A DNA stretch of 29,733 nt from a virus: the IMG/VR virus record IMGVR_UViG_3300034685_000147, positions 1-29,733 of that record; one strand, given 5' to 3'. Below are positions 17,165 through 23,893 of this stretch, one piece after another. The stretch's first letter is position 1. Each line of letters begins with the position of its first letter. Under the pieces are notes generated by a model. The model was given only the letters and a program-made list of their open reading frames with translations, did not search any database and was not told the origin of the DNA. The translations under genes were made by a program, and so were the position numbers.

Positions 17165-18901
17165 TTAATTAATAAATAAAAATCTAGTTATATCTGGAGC
17201 TTCATTAGTAACTAGTGAAGGCTCATACACTTTTACAATATAATATAAACCATATGCCAAAGCTGAATATCTATCTTTATCAACTTTTTTAGTAACTTGC
17301 TCTACAGTATATTTCCCAGAAGGTAATTTTTTTAAAGTTAAATTAGCTAACTCTTCTATCAATAAATCCGTTTGAATAAATGGATTTAATTCTTCAAGAG
17401 ACATTTTAAAATCAATATTAACTTCATTTTCACGAACCAATAAACGCAACCGACCGCTTTCAATTACATCCATGAAATTAACTATTATATCTGTATTCAT
17501 ACCTTGTGCATTAATTTCAAAAATCAATTCTTTGGCTAAAGGATCATCAGATTGCCTATCTGTATTCATAGTTGCCCAAGCATCATAAACTTCATTTGTT
17601 ACAGGGTCAATAGTTTCTTGTAATGCATAATCAACAACTGCACTTCCAATACCATTACTATCAATAACCACAGCAATGGCATTGTATAATACTTGAACTT
17701 TTTTCAACAATAAAGTTTGCTGAAAAAAAGAAGTGCCATTTGGAGGCACTAATATATTAACTAAATGTATTTGTTTTATTTGATTCTTTTTGTTTTTAAT
17801 CAATTTAAAAACAGTTATTACTGATTTATTATTACTTTGACTTTGTGACCTAGCTACATCAAAACTTATAATATAATCAAAATTATCTTCACCTTTATGT
17901 TCTGCTTTAGTTAAAGTTCTTAATTCCATAACTTTATTTATTTTAACCAATGCAGAATCTACAGCACCAACCCACTTAGATTCATAGTTTTGAGCAAAAT
18001 AAATGGGAGACATGGTAGGATCGTCTTTTTTAGCTAAAATTTGATTTCTTGTTTCACCACGTCCATAATGAACAGCCAATTGCCAATCGGCCCCTAAAAC
18101 CATTTTGCCTTTTAGCTCAGCCATTTCTTCAACCATTTGCAAATTTCTTAAATACTCATCGGTACCCCTAAACCCCGATGTCGTAAAGAAATTAATACTC
18201 CCATTTAATTCTTCAGGATTTATTACTGCTAATTTACCTATTGTTCTTCTGGGAACATTTACAATAGGCTCTAATACATCCTTAAATAAATTATTATCTA
18301 ATAATGCGGCTTCTTCTATATTTAACCGTCTACGTCTCATACCTTTTGAACTTTGCTGATTTGCCAATATATCAATACGTCCACCAGACGTAAAAATTAT
18401 TTCTGCACTATCCTTAGAAAAATTTGCCCTAACTATTTCATTTGCTATTAATGGATAATATCTTAATATTTCTCTATGTTTTTCTTCTAATAACTTAGAA
18501 GCATTTTCTTTAGTTTGAGCAGACATAGATATTTCAATATCAGGATAAAAAATAGCTGTATGATACATACCTAAAACTTCTAAAAAAGTTTTTCCCCAAC
18601 CCCTCGGGAACACCCCGTATGTAGATATAAACCTAGCCAAACATCTTAAAAAAACACGTTGGTCTAAGTCTAATCTAATACCTCCAGTTTGTGGTGTAAT
18701 TAAATCAAAAAATAAATCTGGGAACCAACGACACCATGAAACAAATTGAATCCATTTATTCAAATTCTTTTTAAATTTATCAACATCTTTATCAGAAACA
18801 CTTTTCACAGGATTATTAAATTCGGGATTGTAAATATCAGTTCTTGTTTCTTTTTTATCATATTTAAAATTATCTGACTGAAAATGTTTATATGACGGCA
18901 T
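17165..18901 (-). CDS. Terminase large subunit (packaging ATPase-nuclease)
   Basis: A 578-residue motor that cuts concatemeric DNA and powers packaging at the portal. The N-terminal ATPase has a Walker A variant FPRGWGKT (residues 98-105) and a Walker B-like stretch RRLNIEEAALLD (about 185-200). The C-terminal RNase H-like nuclease shows Asp in YIISFDVARS (about 345), Asp in AVVIDSNGIGSAVVDY (about 408) and a C-terminal Asp in VDKDRYSALAYGLYY. All expected acidic residues appear to be present, so it looks functional. Its ATG overlaps the end of the small subunit gene by 14 nt, indicating coupling, and it is followed by the portal gene. Confidence 0.92.
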   Translation of the reverse strand: MPSYKHFQSDNFKYDKKETRTDIYNPEFNNPVKSVSDKDVDKFKKNLNKWIQFVSWCRWFPDLFFDLITPQTGGIRLDLDQRVFLRCLARFISTYGVFPRGWGKTFLEVLGMYHTAIFYPDIEISMSAQTKENASKLLEEKHREILRYYPLIANEIVRANFSKDSAEIIFTSGGRIDILANQQSSKGMRRRRLNIEEAALLDNNLFKDVLEPIVNVPRRTIGKLAVINPEELNGSINFFTTSGFRGTDEYLRNLQMVEEMAELKGKMVLGADWQLAVHYGRGETRNQILAKKDDPTMSPIYFAQNYESKWVGAVDSALVKINKVMELRTLTKAEHKGEDNFDYIISFDVARSQSQSNNKSVITVFKLIKNKKNQIKQIHLVNILVPPNGTSFFQQTLLLKKVQVLYNAIAVVIDSNGIGSAVVDYALQETIDPVTNEVYDAWATMNTDRQSDDPLAKELIFEINAQGMNTDIIVNFMDVIESGRLRLLVRENEVNIDFKMSLEELNPFIQTDLLIEELANLTLKKLPSGKYTVEQVTKKVDKDRYSALAYGLYYIVKVYEPSLVTNEAPDITRFLFIN

Positions 18902-19826
18902 CGTTTTCTACATCCTTTTTTATTGCTTCTTCATATTCTTTTTTACGTTGTTCATAAAACCGATATATTTCGTCATATGTACATAATGGCAATCCTTTTA
19001 AATCACGAACATAATTTATATAACACCAAATAGTAAAATCTGCATCATCTTTGGGTCTTTTTTTAAATTGAGGAAGTATAGGAATAATATCTACTTCCTG
19101 TTCAACCATCCTTGTTAACTGACCAAATGTATCAAGTCCATCCTGTAAATCTGCTTTTGACATTTGGCTAGGCTGTAATTTTCCAGCTACAGCAGCATCT
19201 TTAGCCATATTAGCCCATTCTTTAGCTTCTTTTACATCACCTTTAGCAGTAGCTAACTCTTCTTTTACTCTAGCACGACAATATACAATTAAATATTCTT
19301 CATGCATAGCAGTTTTAATTTGATAACTATTTCTCAACTGTTGATATTTTTTTTCAAACAATCTATATTCATGAGATGCAAATCCTTCGCCCCATTTATC
19401 AATGAATTCTTGTGGAATTTCGTCTTTATCTTCTACTTGTTCTACTATTGGTTTTTCAGTTTCAATATTTTCACTATCTGCATCTTCATCAATAAAATTC
19501 TTATACTGCCCCAAATTCATCTTAGAAAAATATAAATTAATACGTTTTCGTTCAAACACTTTTTCTTTTTCTTTGATATCGGTAAACTCTAATTTATTAA
19601 CTGATTCTTCAGCAATTTCACTAGCAAGTTTCCATAACTCTTCACTAAAACCTCTATTATTCTCCTGTAAATATTCCTTTAATGTATTTAAATCTTTTAC
19701 ATATTCTTTTCGGCATTTATTACACCAAGCATCTCTTTGTTTCTCTAAAGATTTATTAATTGCAAACTGAGATAATTTTTTGATCCGTTTGCATCTACTA
19801 CATTGTTTAGTTAAACTACCTGGCAC
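18888..19826 (-). CDS. Putative terminase small subunit with N-terminal zinc motif
   Basis: A 312-residue protein encoded right before and overlapping the large subunit, so likely the DNA-recognition subunit. The N-terminus carries a CxxC...CxxC zinc motif (CSRCKR at about 9-14, CNKC at about 35-38). A long helical region follows, with an acidic linker (about 110-140) and a helical C-terminus ending in a Lys/Glu-rich tail. A zinc motif of this CxxC-F-C type also occurs at the C-terminus of the protein encoded at 26802-27977. GTG start with a GGGGTG site. No classical HTH is obvious, and the call rests mainly on synteny. Confidence 0.65.
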   Translation of the reverse strand: MPGSLTKQCSRCKRIKKLSQFAINKSLEKQRDAWCNKCRKEYVKDLNTLKEYLQENNRGFSEELWKLASEIAEESVNKLEFTDIKEKEKVFERKRINLYFSKMNLGQYKNFIDEDADSENIETEKPIVEQVEDKDEIPQEFIDKWGEGFASHEYRLFEKKYQQLRNSYQIKTAMHEEYLIVYCRARVKEELATAKGDVKEAKEWANMAKDAAVAGKLQPSQMSKADLQDGLDTFGQLTRMVEQEVDIIPILPQFKKRPKDDADFTIWCYINYVRDLKGLPLCTYDEIYRFYEQRKKEYEEAIKKDVENDAVI

Positions 19827-19892
19827 ATAAATTCACCCCAACAATCAATAAAAGTTCAATTTTATTCTGAATTTTTTCGTAATATAATATAT

Positions 19893-19913
19893 TTTTTTCG
19901 TAATACGAAAAAA
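19893..19913. promoter_or_regulatory. 21-bp palindrome, candidate operator
   Basis: A perfect dyad around an odd central base (19903): TTTTTTCGTA on the left, TACGAAAAAA on the right. A half-site TTTTTTCGTAATA repeats at 19872-19884, 21 bp away. It lies 67 bp upstream of the terminase small subunit start and overlaps or adjoins a possible minus promoter. It has too few GC pairs and no loop, so a hairpin terminator is unlikely. A regulator-binding site is the best reading. Confidence 0.5.
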
Positions 19914-19941
19914 TAAAATAGCATTAAACATTATATATCAA
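19913..19941 (-). promoter_or_regulatory. Weak candidate promoter of the packaging/late operon
   Basis: On the minus strand a TTGATA -35 (19941-19936) is followed after 17 nt by TTTTAT (19918-19913), a 4/6 match to TATAAT. The -35 is the same hexamer as the better promoters in this window. The palindrome at 19893-19913 would then cover the -10 edge and start site, as a repressor or activator site could. An alternative TATAAT is present nearby at 19935-19930 but lacks a good -35. Confidence 0.35.
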
Positions 19942-19959
19942 GCATTTCCAAATTTTTAA

Positions 19960-20441
19960 TTAATTTATATTCTTATTTCTTGATATGCTATATTTACTGT
20001 TTATAAATAAATCAAATGTATATTTTTCAACAACTTCACCAGCACAAAATAAAAAAGGATTAATATATATAATTCCTAATTTTTTAAACCTAATTATAAT
20101 TTCTTTACTAGTTAATTCTTTAAAAACATTATACAAAGATGTTGTTTTAATACTTGAAAGCTTTTGTAATAAATTTATATCAGGTATTTTTCCATTAACT
20201 TTTTATTAAAATGATAATTCTTTTTTATTTCAATACAGTTTTCATACACCATTTTATTATTTTTTATAATATAACTTCCATTATAACCTAATTGCCATAA
20301 CTCTTTATTGATATTATCAATATCTTTAAGTAATTTCTTTTCTTTAGCTTTTCTAACCTCATTTATTGAAATTACTTCACCCGTGGTTACATCAACTACC
20401 TCATTGTTATCAGTGATAATATAATAATTTTTATCATTCAA
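19960..20441 (-). pseudogene. RepL-like winged-helix protein split by a -1 frameshift
   Basis: Two frames together encode one protein of about 160 residues. Frame one runs from a TTG at 20441 (the frame opens at 20462, but an AAAGGGG site favours 20441) and stops at 20175. It carries NEVVDVTTGEVISINEVRK and a Lys-rich helix. A second frame, open from about 20204 to the stop at 19960, reads KLSSIKTTSLYNVFKELTSK, then KKLGIIYINPFLFCAGE, the wing signature 'GIxYINPxLF' of RepL-like and related winged-helix replication or regulatory proteins. The frames join at an AAAAAG run (minus strand, 20204-20199): a -1 slip, or one missing A, gives a continuous protein. Either a sequencing or real deletion, or programmed frameshifting, could explain it. 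It sits just upstream of the candidate operator. Confidence 0.6.
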
Positions 20442-20484
20442 TTTAAATCCCCTTTGTAGCAATAACCAATGTTTAAAATATTAA

Positions 20485-20715
20485 TTATTTATTTTTATTT
20501 TTTCTCACCACATCTTTTACATACTTAAAAGCACTTATGAATTTTTTTAATACTTCGTTTGAATTATATGATTGTATAAGAGATTCAACTTTTTCATTAT
20601 GCTCAAAATAAAAAATAGTGTTATTACCCAATACAACTGTTTTATATATCGGTATTTCATTTGCAATTAACCATGCAACAAGATTTAAACTTTTTGTATG
20701 AAAATAATTATCCAA
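20485..20715 (-). CDS. DUF5659-like small protein
   Basis: A small phage protein of about 76 residues. The pattern 'YFHTKSLNLVAWLIANEIP', then 'TIFYFEHNEKVESLIQSYNS' and a C-terminal helix ending in Lys/Asn, matches the DUF5659 family, which is common in Firmicutes phages and has no known function. The frame is open to a TTG at 20730, but an AGAGG site just before the TTG at 20715 makes the shorter form more likely. It lies between the tRNA-Trp and the RepL-like gene on the same strand. Confidence 0.65.
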   Translation of the reverse strand: MDNYFHTKSLNLVAWLIANEIPIYKTVVLGNNTIFYFEHNEKVESLIQSYNSNEVLKKFISAFKYVKDVVRKNKNK

Positions 20716-20747
20716 AGTAACCTCTTCCAAGCATATAATTTATTTAT

Positions 20748-20824
20748 TGGCAGGGGAGACAGGACTTGAACCTGCAACCAAACGATTTTGGAGATCGTTG
20801 CTCTTCCAATTGAGCTACTCCCCT
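20748..20824 (-). tRNA. tRNA-Trp (CCA)
   Basis: A complete cloverleaf on the minus strand: acceptor AGGGGAG with CTCCCCT, a D-arm with TAGCTCAATTGGAAGAGC, an anticodon loop CTCCAAA with anticodon CCA (20791-20789), a T-arm GCAGGTTCAAGTCCTGT, and an encoded 3' CCA. It reads UGG. It follows the large structured RNA by about 20 nt and is probably co-transcribed with it. Confidence 0.95.
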
Positions 20825-20844
20825 ATATATAAAATACTTCTTTT

Positions 20845-21476
20845 ATCGAGAGGGGATATGTACCCCTCCCATAAGCCATAGATTTTAGGATAAAGCAGAT
20901 GTCCGTCACTTATTTAAGCAGAGCACTTTTTTAATTTATCTATGCGTAGAAAGACTCTGCGTGAAAACTACGCTTTAATTGTATAGGATAATAACTCCTA
21001 GCGTTATTATCCGTGTTTGTATTTTATGTGCCCTCTATTGGCTAGGCACTTTTGGTGCACACGGCATGAAGCCGACCTTCGCCAATAGAGGACCCAACAA
21101 AAGCCGCCCTATATGTCATCGTCTGTGTCGTGGATTCACAGCACTAATATAGTGGCGGCCAACCTGTATGGGTTAATTCTCAAATTTGCCCTCCCCCGGT
21201 CGGGTTAACCCCGGCCCCCGAACGGCTATGCCGCTACTCAAAAATGAGGTTCATCGGGCTTGCTCAGGCCCCGGCACAAGGTTCCCCCGGCTTGCGCCCT
21301 ACGTCCTATCTTGCGATGTGCCTCACGGCTTGGTGAGGGTTTCGGATAGTAGTGGCGTAAGCCGCTGGGCCGTTCTCTGGCCCCTTGTGTTTGTCCGGCG
21401 CATGCCTGATATTGGAGCTGCGGGGCTTTCGCCAGCGGTTGCTAAGGGCAACCTACCGCAGCCTGGAAGGTATCTG
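20845..21476 (-). ncRNA. Large ornate noncoding RNA (GOLLD/ROOL-like candidate)
   Basis: About 630 nt of GC-rich sequence in an AT-rich genome, with no supportable gene, folds into many helices. Examples: a 10-bp hairpin 20986-20995/21003-21012; a three-way junction closed by an 11-bp stem 21032-21042/21081-21091 with two inner hairpins (GCAC/GTGC and CGGC/GCCG); a stem joining GCCGCC-CTATAT (from 21103) to ATATAG-GGCGGC (to about 21159); and another three-way junction at about 21418-21461, CTGCGG/CCGCAG enclosing GGTTGC/GCAACC and, on the minus strand, GGC-GAAA-GCC with a GNRA loop. A 6-bp hairpin 20850-20868 may be the 3' end. The GNRA loop, the tRNA strand and the tRNA-like elements all place it on the minus strand. 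Phage location, size and flanking tRNAs match the GOLLD and ROOL giant RNA classes. I cannot confirm either family without a covariance search. Ends are approximate. Confidence 0.7.
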
Positions 21477-21602
21477 TTCGGCGGTCAGGATTTGAACCTG
21501 ATTGCTATTTTTTCTCGATAATAGCGCCTACGTTACCCGGTTACTCGCCTAATGGCCTCTCCTGTCACGTCAAGGTACGTGTTCCCACCACGCCGCCACC
21601 AA
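21477..21602 (-). ncRNA. tRNA-like element 2
   Basis: A 126-nt unit with a perfect T-arm (TCAGG-TTCAAAT-CCTGA, 21485-21501) and a 7-bp acceptor (5' TTGGTGG at 21602-21596 with CCGCCGA at 21484-21478, two G-U pairs). A possible D-arm (CGTG/CACG) and a 6-bp variable-arm-like stem (GCTATT/AATAGC) are present. The middle does not form a normal anticodon arm and the unit is longer than any ordinary tRNA. The 3' end continues as ACAG rather than ACCA. It may be a degenerate tRNA, a tRNA-like domain of the large RNA, or a separate small RNA. Confidence 0.55.
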
Positions 21603-21673
21603 TTGTGCCCCGCATTTCCTACCTCAGCCTGCTAAGTAGGCACTTAGCGCTTCGGATTTGCAGGGCTATGTTC

Positions 21674-21792
21674 GCATAGGGGCAGGATTCGAACCTGCAC
21701 GGCATAGGTCATCCATGGCAAGCCCATTCCTATGCCTTAAGCTGGCCTCATTAAGCCAGTGCGTGATAGCGTCTTATTCCGCCACCCTATGC
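21674..21792 (-). ncRNA. tRNA-like element 1
   Basis: A 119-nt unit that starts like a tRNA-Leu (GTGGCGGAATAAGACGC), with an 8-bp acceptor GCATAGGG/CCCTATGC (21792-21785 with 21681-21674) and a perfect T-arm GCAGG-TTCGAAT-CCTGC (21698-21682). An arm in the anticodon position is CTGGC-8 nt-GCCAG (21759-21742), with one extra loop base. A long variable-arm-like stem GGCATAGG/CCTATGCC occupies 21701-21736. It is followed by GAACA instead of CCA. No ordinary amino acid identity can be assigned. Confidence 0.6.
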
Positions 21793-21793
21793 A

Positions 21794-21904
21794 TTACAAT
21801 ATATATACATATTTCAAGAATTCTTCATTTGACAAGTTAAGCACTTCTTTAAACATATCGCCAGCATGAATTACCTCTTCTAAGTCATTTGAGTATAAAT
21901 CCAT
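21794..21904 (-). CDS. Small hypothetical protein (36 aa)
   Basis: An ATG at 21904 with a GGAGTGG site 5 nt upstream opens a 36-residue, acidic, helical ORF (MDLYSNDLEEVIHAG..., ending KYVYIL) that stops 1 nt before tRNA-like element 1. No domain is recognisable. The good ribosome binding site, the AT-rich composition like the other genes (unlike the neighbouring RNA) and the fit between the NTPase gene and the RNA cluster support it being real. Its mRNA would continue into the tRNA-like element. Confidence 0.5.
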   Translation of the reverse strand: MDLYSNDLEEVIHAGDMFKEVLNLSNEEFLKYVYIL

Positions 21905-21950
21905 ATTAACCACTCCGTAAGTATATTTCTAATATTACTACATATTTTTA

Positions 21951-22592
21951 TTACCGAATTTTTTGTAATTCTATAGCAGAAGTAATATCTTTTATCAATT
22001 GTTCAGTATCATTTATTTTAGATTCAATTACAAAATTATAATTTATTGGTATATCTTTTTTATTAGATATATTATCCATCAATTCCAATACTGCTCTCAA
22101 ACTTTGTATTAAATTTTTATACGTCCCCCAATTCTCAGATTCACGTGCTTGTTTAATTTTAGTATTTAACTGTCTAACTTCATATTGTAAGGAACTCAAT
22201 AAATCAAATTCTTTTTGTTTATTTCCATAATCAGTAAAAAACCCAGTAATAATATTAACTCTTTTATTTTTAAGTTCATCCAAATTATATATTTCATCAA
22301 CTACAACTTGTTGATGTGCAATTAAAAAAGGATCATTAATACTAAAAATCTTATCATAATCGTATATTTTTTTAAAATACTCTACGCTTCCTTTATTATT
22401 TTCAACTACAACATATCCATATTTTTTAGCAAATTGAATTAAATTATATGTTTTCCCTATGCCACGCATATGATGAGTATTAATTAAAACCCCTACTCTT
22501 GCACCTAACTCCAATAAATCTTGTAAAGTATTCCCTTTTTGCAAAGGAATTTCATTAGATAAAACAAAATAGCCGTTTATGTTTTCTATCAT
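21951..22592 (-). CDS. P-loop NTPase, phage-type
   Basis: A 213-residue protein. A Walker A-like stretch MRGIGKTYNLIQFA lies at about 42-55 and a Walker B-like QQVVVDEIYNL at about 93-104, followed by INIITGFF and a long Lys/Glu-rich coiled coil (about 125-200). The P-loop is slightly unusual (G-I-G-K-T). Such small ATPases may act in DNA packaging, DNA injection or replication, and I cannot tell which. The start has a strong AGGAGG site. It follows the metallophosphoesterase by 31 nt in the same operon. Confidence 0.55.
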   Translation of the reverse strand: MIENINGYFVLSNEIPLQKGNTLQDLLELGARVGVLINTHHMRGIGKTYNLIQFAKKYGYVVVENNKGSVEYFKKIYDYDKIFSINDPFLIAHQQVVVDEIYNLDELKNKRVNIITGFFTDYGNKQKEFDLLSSLQYEVRQLNTKIKQARESENWGTYKNLIQSLRAVLELMDNISNKKDIPINYNFVIESKINDTEQLIKDITSAIELQKIR

Positions 22593-22623
22593 TTTTATTA
22601 CCTCCTAGCGTCGGTCGCCACCC

Positions 22624-23850
22624 TTAATTTAACTTTATATCATAGCTTATCGTTTTCCCTTTACCTTCTTCAAATATTAAACATTTCGCACCGGCTTTAG
22701 CATTCCATTTATTTTTATAAGCATAGTTATCAATACCACAAATAGAAGGAGCACGAATGATTTCAATATCATTGACTTCGCCTGCTCCAACAGTTTTTTC
22801 TAATGAAGAATGACTATGCCCAATAAAAACATAATCATAAAATTTTCTATGTAATTGTGAATAATCATGAATAATTTTATCTAAATTTCTTTCATTGTTT
22901 CCATGAAGCATAAGAATATTGAAGCCTAAGTCTGTAGTCTCATTAAAATTATTATTTATAGGATTATGTATTTGAACATTGGGATTATTTTTTAAACTTT
23001 CCTCTAAAAAAGCTCCAATAATTCTTTCCATATTTTCATTAGCAAACTGACTCTTTTTACCATCTAATAATCTTAATTCAGAATGATTACTGCCAGCAAC
23101 ATAATAATAATTAATAAATAATCTTTTACTTAATTCATTAAGCCAATCACGTAAAAAAGCAGAAACTTGAATAGTAGACTCCACGATACCTAATTTGATC
23201 CATTGTAATTGGCTAACTCTTAAAATACCATCAATTACATCCCCTAAATTTGCTATATTAATAAAATTAAAGCCCTCTTTTTGAGCAATCTTAATGACTT
23301 CATCTTGCAATAACCACATTCTTTGTTTTAATATATCAATATCATACTCATTTTTAATTGGATAAACATCTTTTTGCCGAATAATTTTATCATAATGTAA
23401 ATCGGCAAATAAAAGCCATAAAGAACGTTTATTAACTTTGGGCTGAATATCTTTTAAGTTCTCTGGCGGTTTATTTAAATTATTATTTTTAATTTCATCT
23501 CTGATAAAATCCAATAATAACTCAAATCTTGCTTGTTCACGAATTTTACTATTATAATCTGCCCGCAAAGATTGAAGTTTTATCTTTTCTTTTTGTAATT
23601 CTAGTTTTTGTTTCTCTATTTCCTTAAATACTTCTTCATTTTGAGCTTTTAATCCATCATTATAACCCTCTGAATAATATGAATACCATTTTCTTGCATA
23701 ACTTTCACTAACCTGATATCCTAATTCTTTTGATAATAATTCAGCAATTTTATCCCATGTAATATTATAAATATCTTTATTTCTACATAAGCGCAATTTA
23801 TAATCTTTTAGACTTTCATTTGTTTGTTTAAGTTTCGCATCCCTATACAA
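22624..23850 (-). CDS. Metallophosphoesterase with HTH-like N-terminus
   Basis: A 408-residue calcineurin-like phosphoesterase, a two-metal nuclease or phosphatase. The metal ligands are all visible: ADLH (149-152), GD (203-204), GSNH (253-256), LHG (315-317) and GHSH (344-347). Residues about 28-60 look like a helix-turn-helix (WDKIAELLSKELGYQVSESYARKW), followed by a coiled coil (about 70-110), so the protein probably binds DNA and may dimerise. It could act as a DNA repair-like nuclease in replication or degradation. It has no partner SbcC-like gene nearby. In the operon it lies between a homing endonuclease and the NTPase. Confidence 0.8.
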   Translation of the reverse strand: MYRDAKLKQTNESLKDYKLRLCRNKDIYNITWDKIAELLSKELGYQVSESYARKWYSYYSEGYNDGLKAQNEEVFKEIEKQKLELQKEKIKLQSLRADYNSKIREQARFELLLDFIRDEIKNNNLNKPPENLKDIQPKVNKRSLWLLFADLHYDKIIRQKDVYPIKNEYDIDILKQRMWLLQDEVIKIAQKEGFNFINIANLGDVIDGILRVSQLQWIKLGIVESTIQVSAFLRDWLNELSKRLFINYYYVAGSNHSELRLLDGKKSQFANENMERIIGAFLEESLKNNPNVQIHNPINNNFNETTDLGFNILMLHGNNERNLDKIIHDYSQLHRKFYDYVFIGHSHSSLEKTVGAGEVNDIEIIRAPSICGIDNYAYKNKWNAKAGAKCLIFEEGKGKTISYDIKLN

Positions 23851-23893
23851 AACCCCACCACCTACATATTATCTGCCATTTTTAATTTAAATC

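Noticed and set aside
19985-20209. Plus-strand 74-codon open frame
   Set aside because: It is the shadow of the second frame of the RepL-like gene, which has the clear winged-helix signature on the minus strand.
21186-21521. Plus-strand 111-codon open frame in the GC-rich cluster
   Set aside because: It has no ribosome binding site, its composition is unlike the genes here, and it lies across helices of the structured RNA and tRNA-like element 2. It looks like a chance frame in GC-rich DNA.
21658-21840. Plus-strand 60-codon open frame
   Set aside because: It overlaps the T-arm and acceptor of tRNA-like element 1 in antisense and has no ribosome binding site or recognisable protein.
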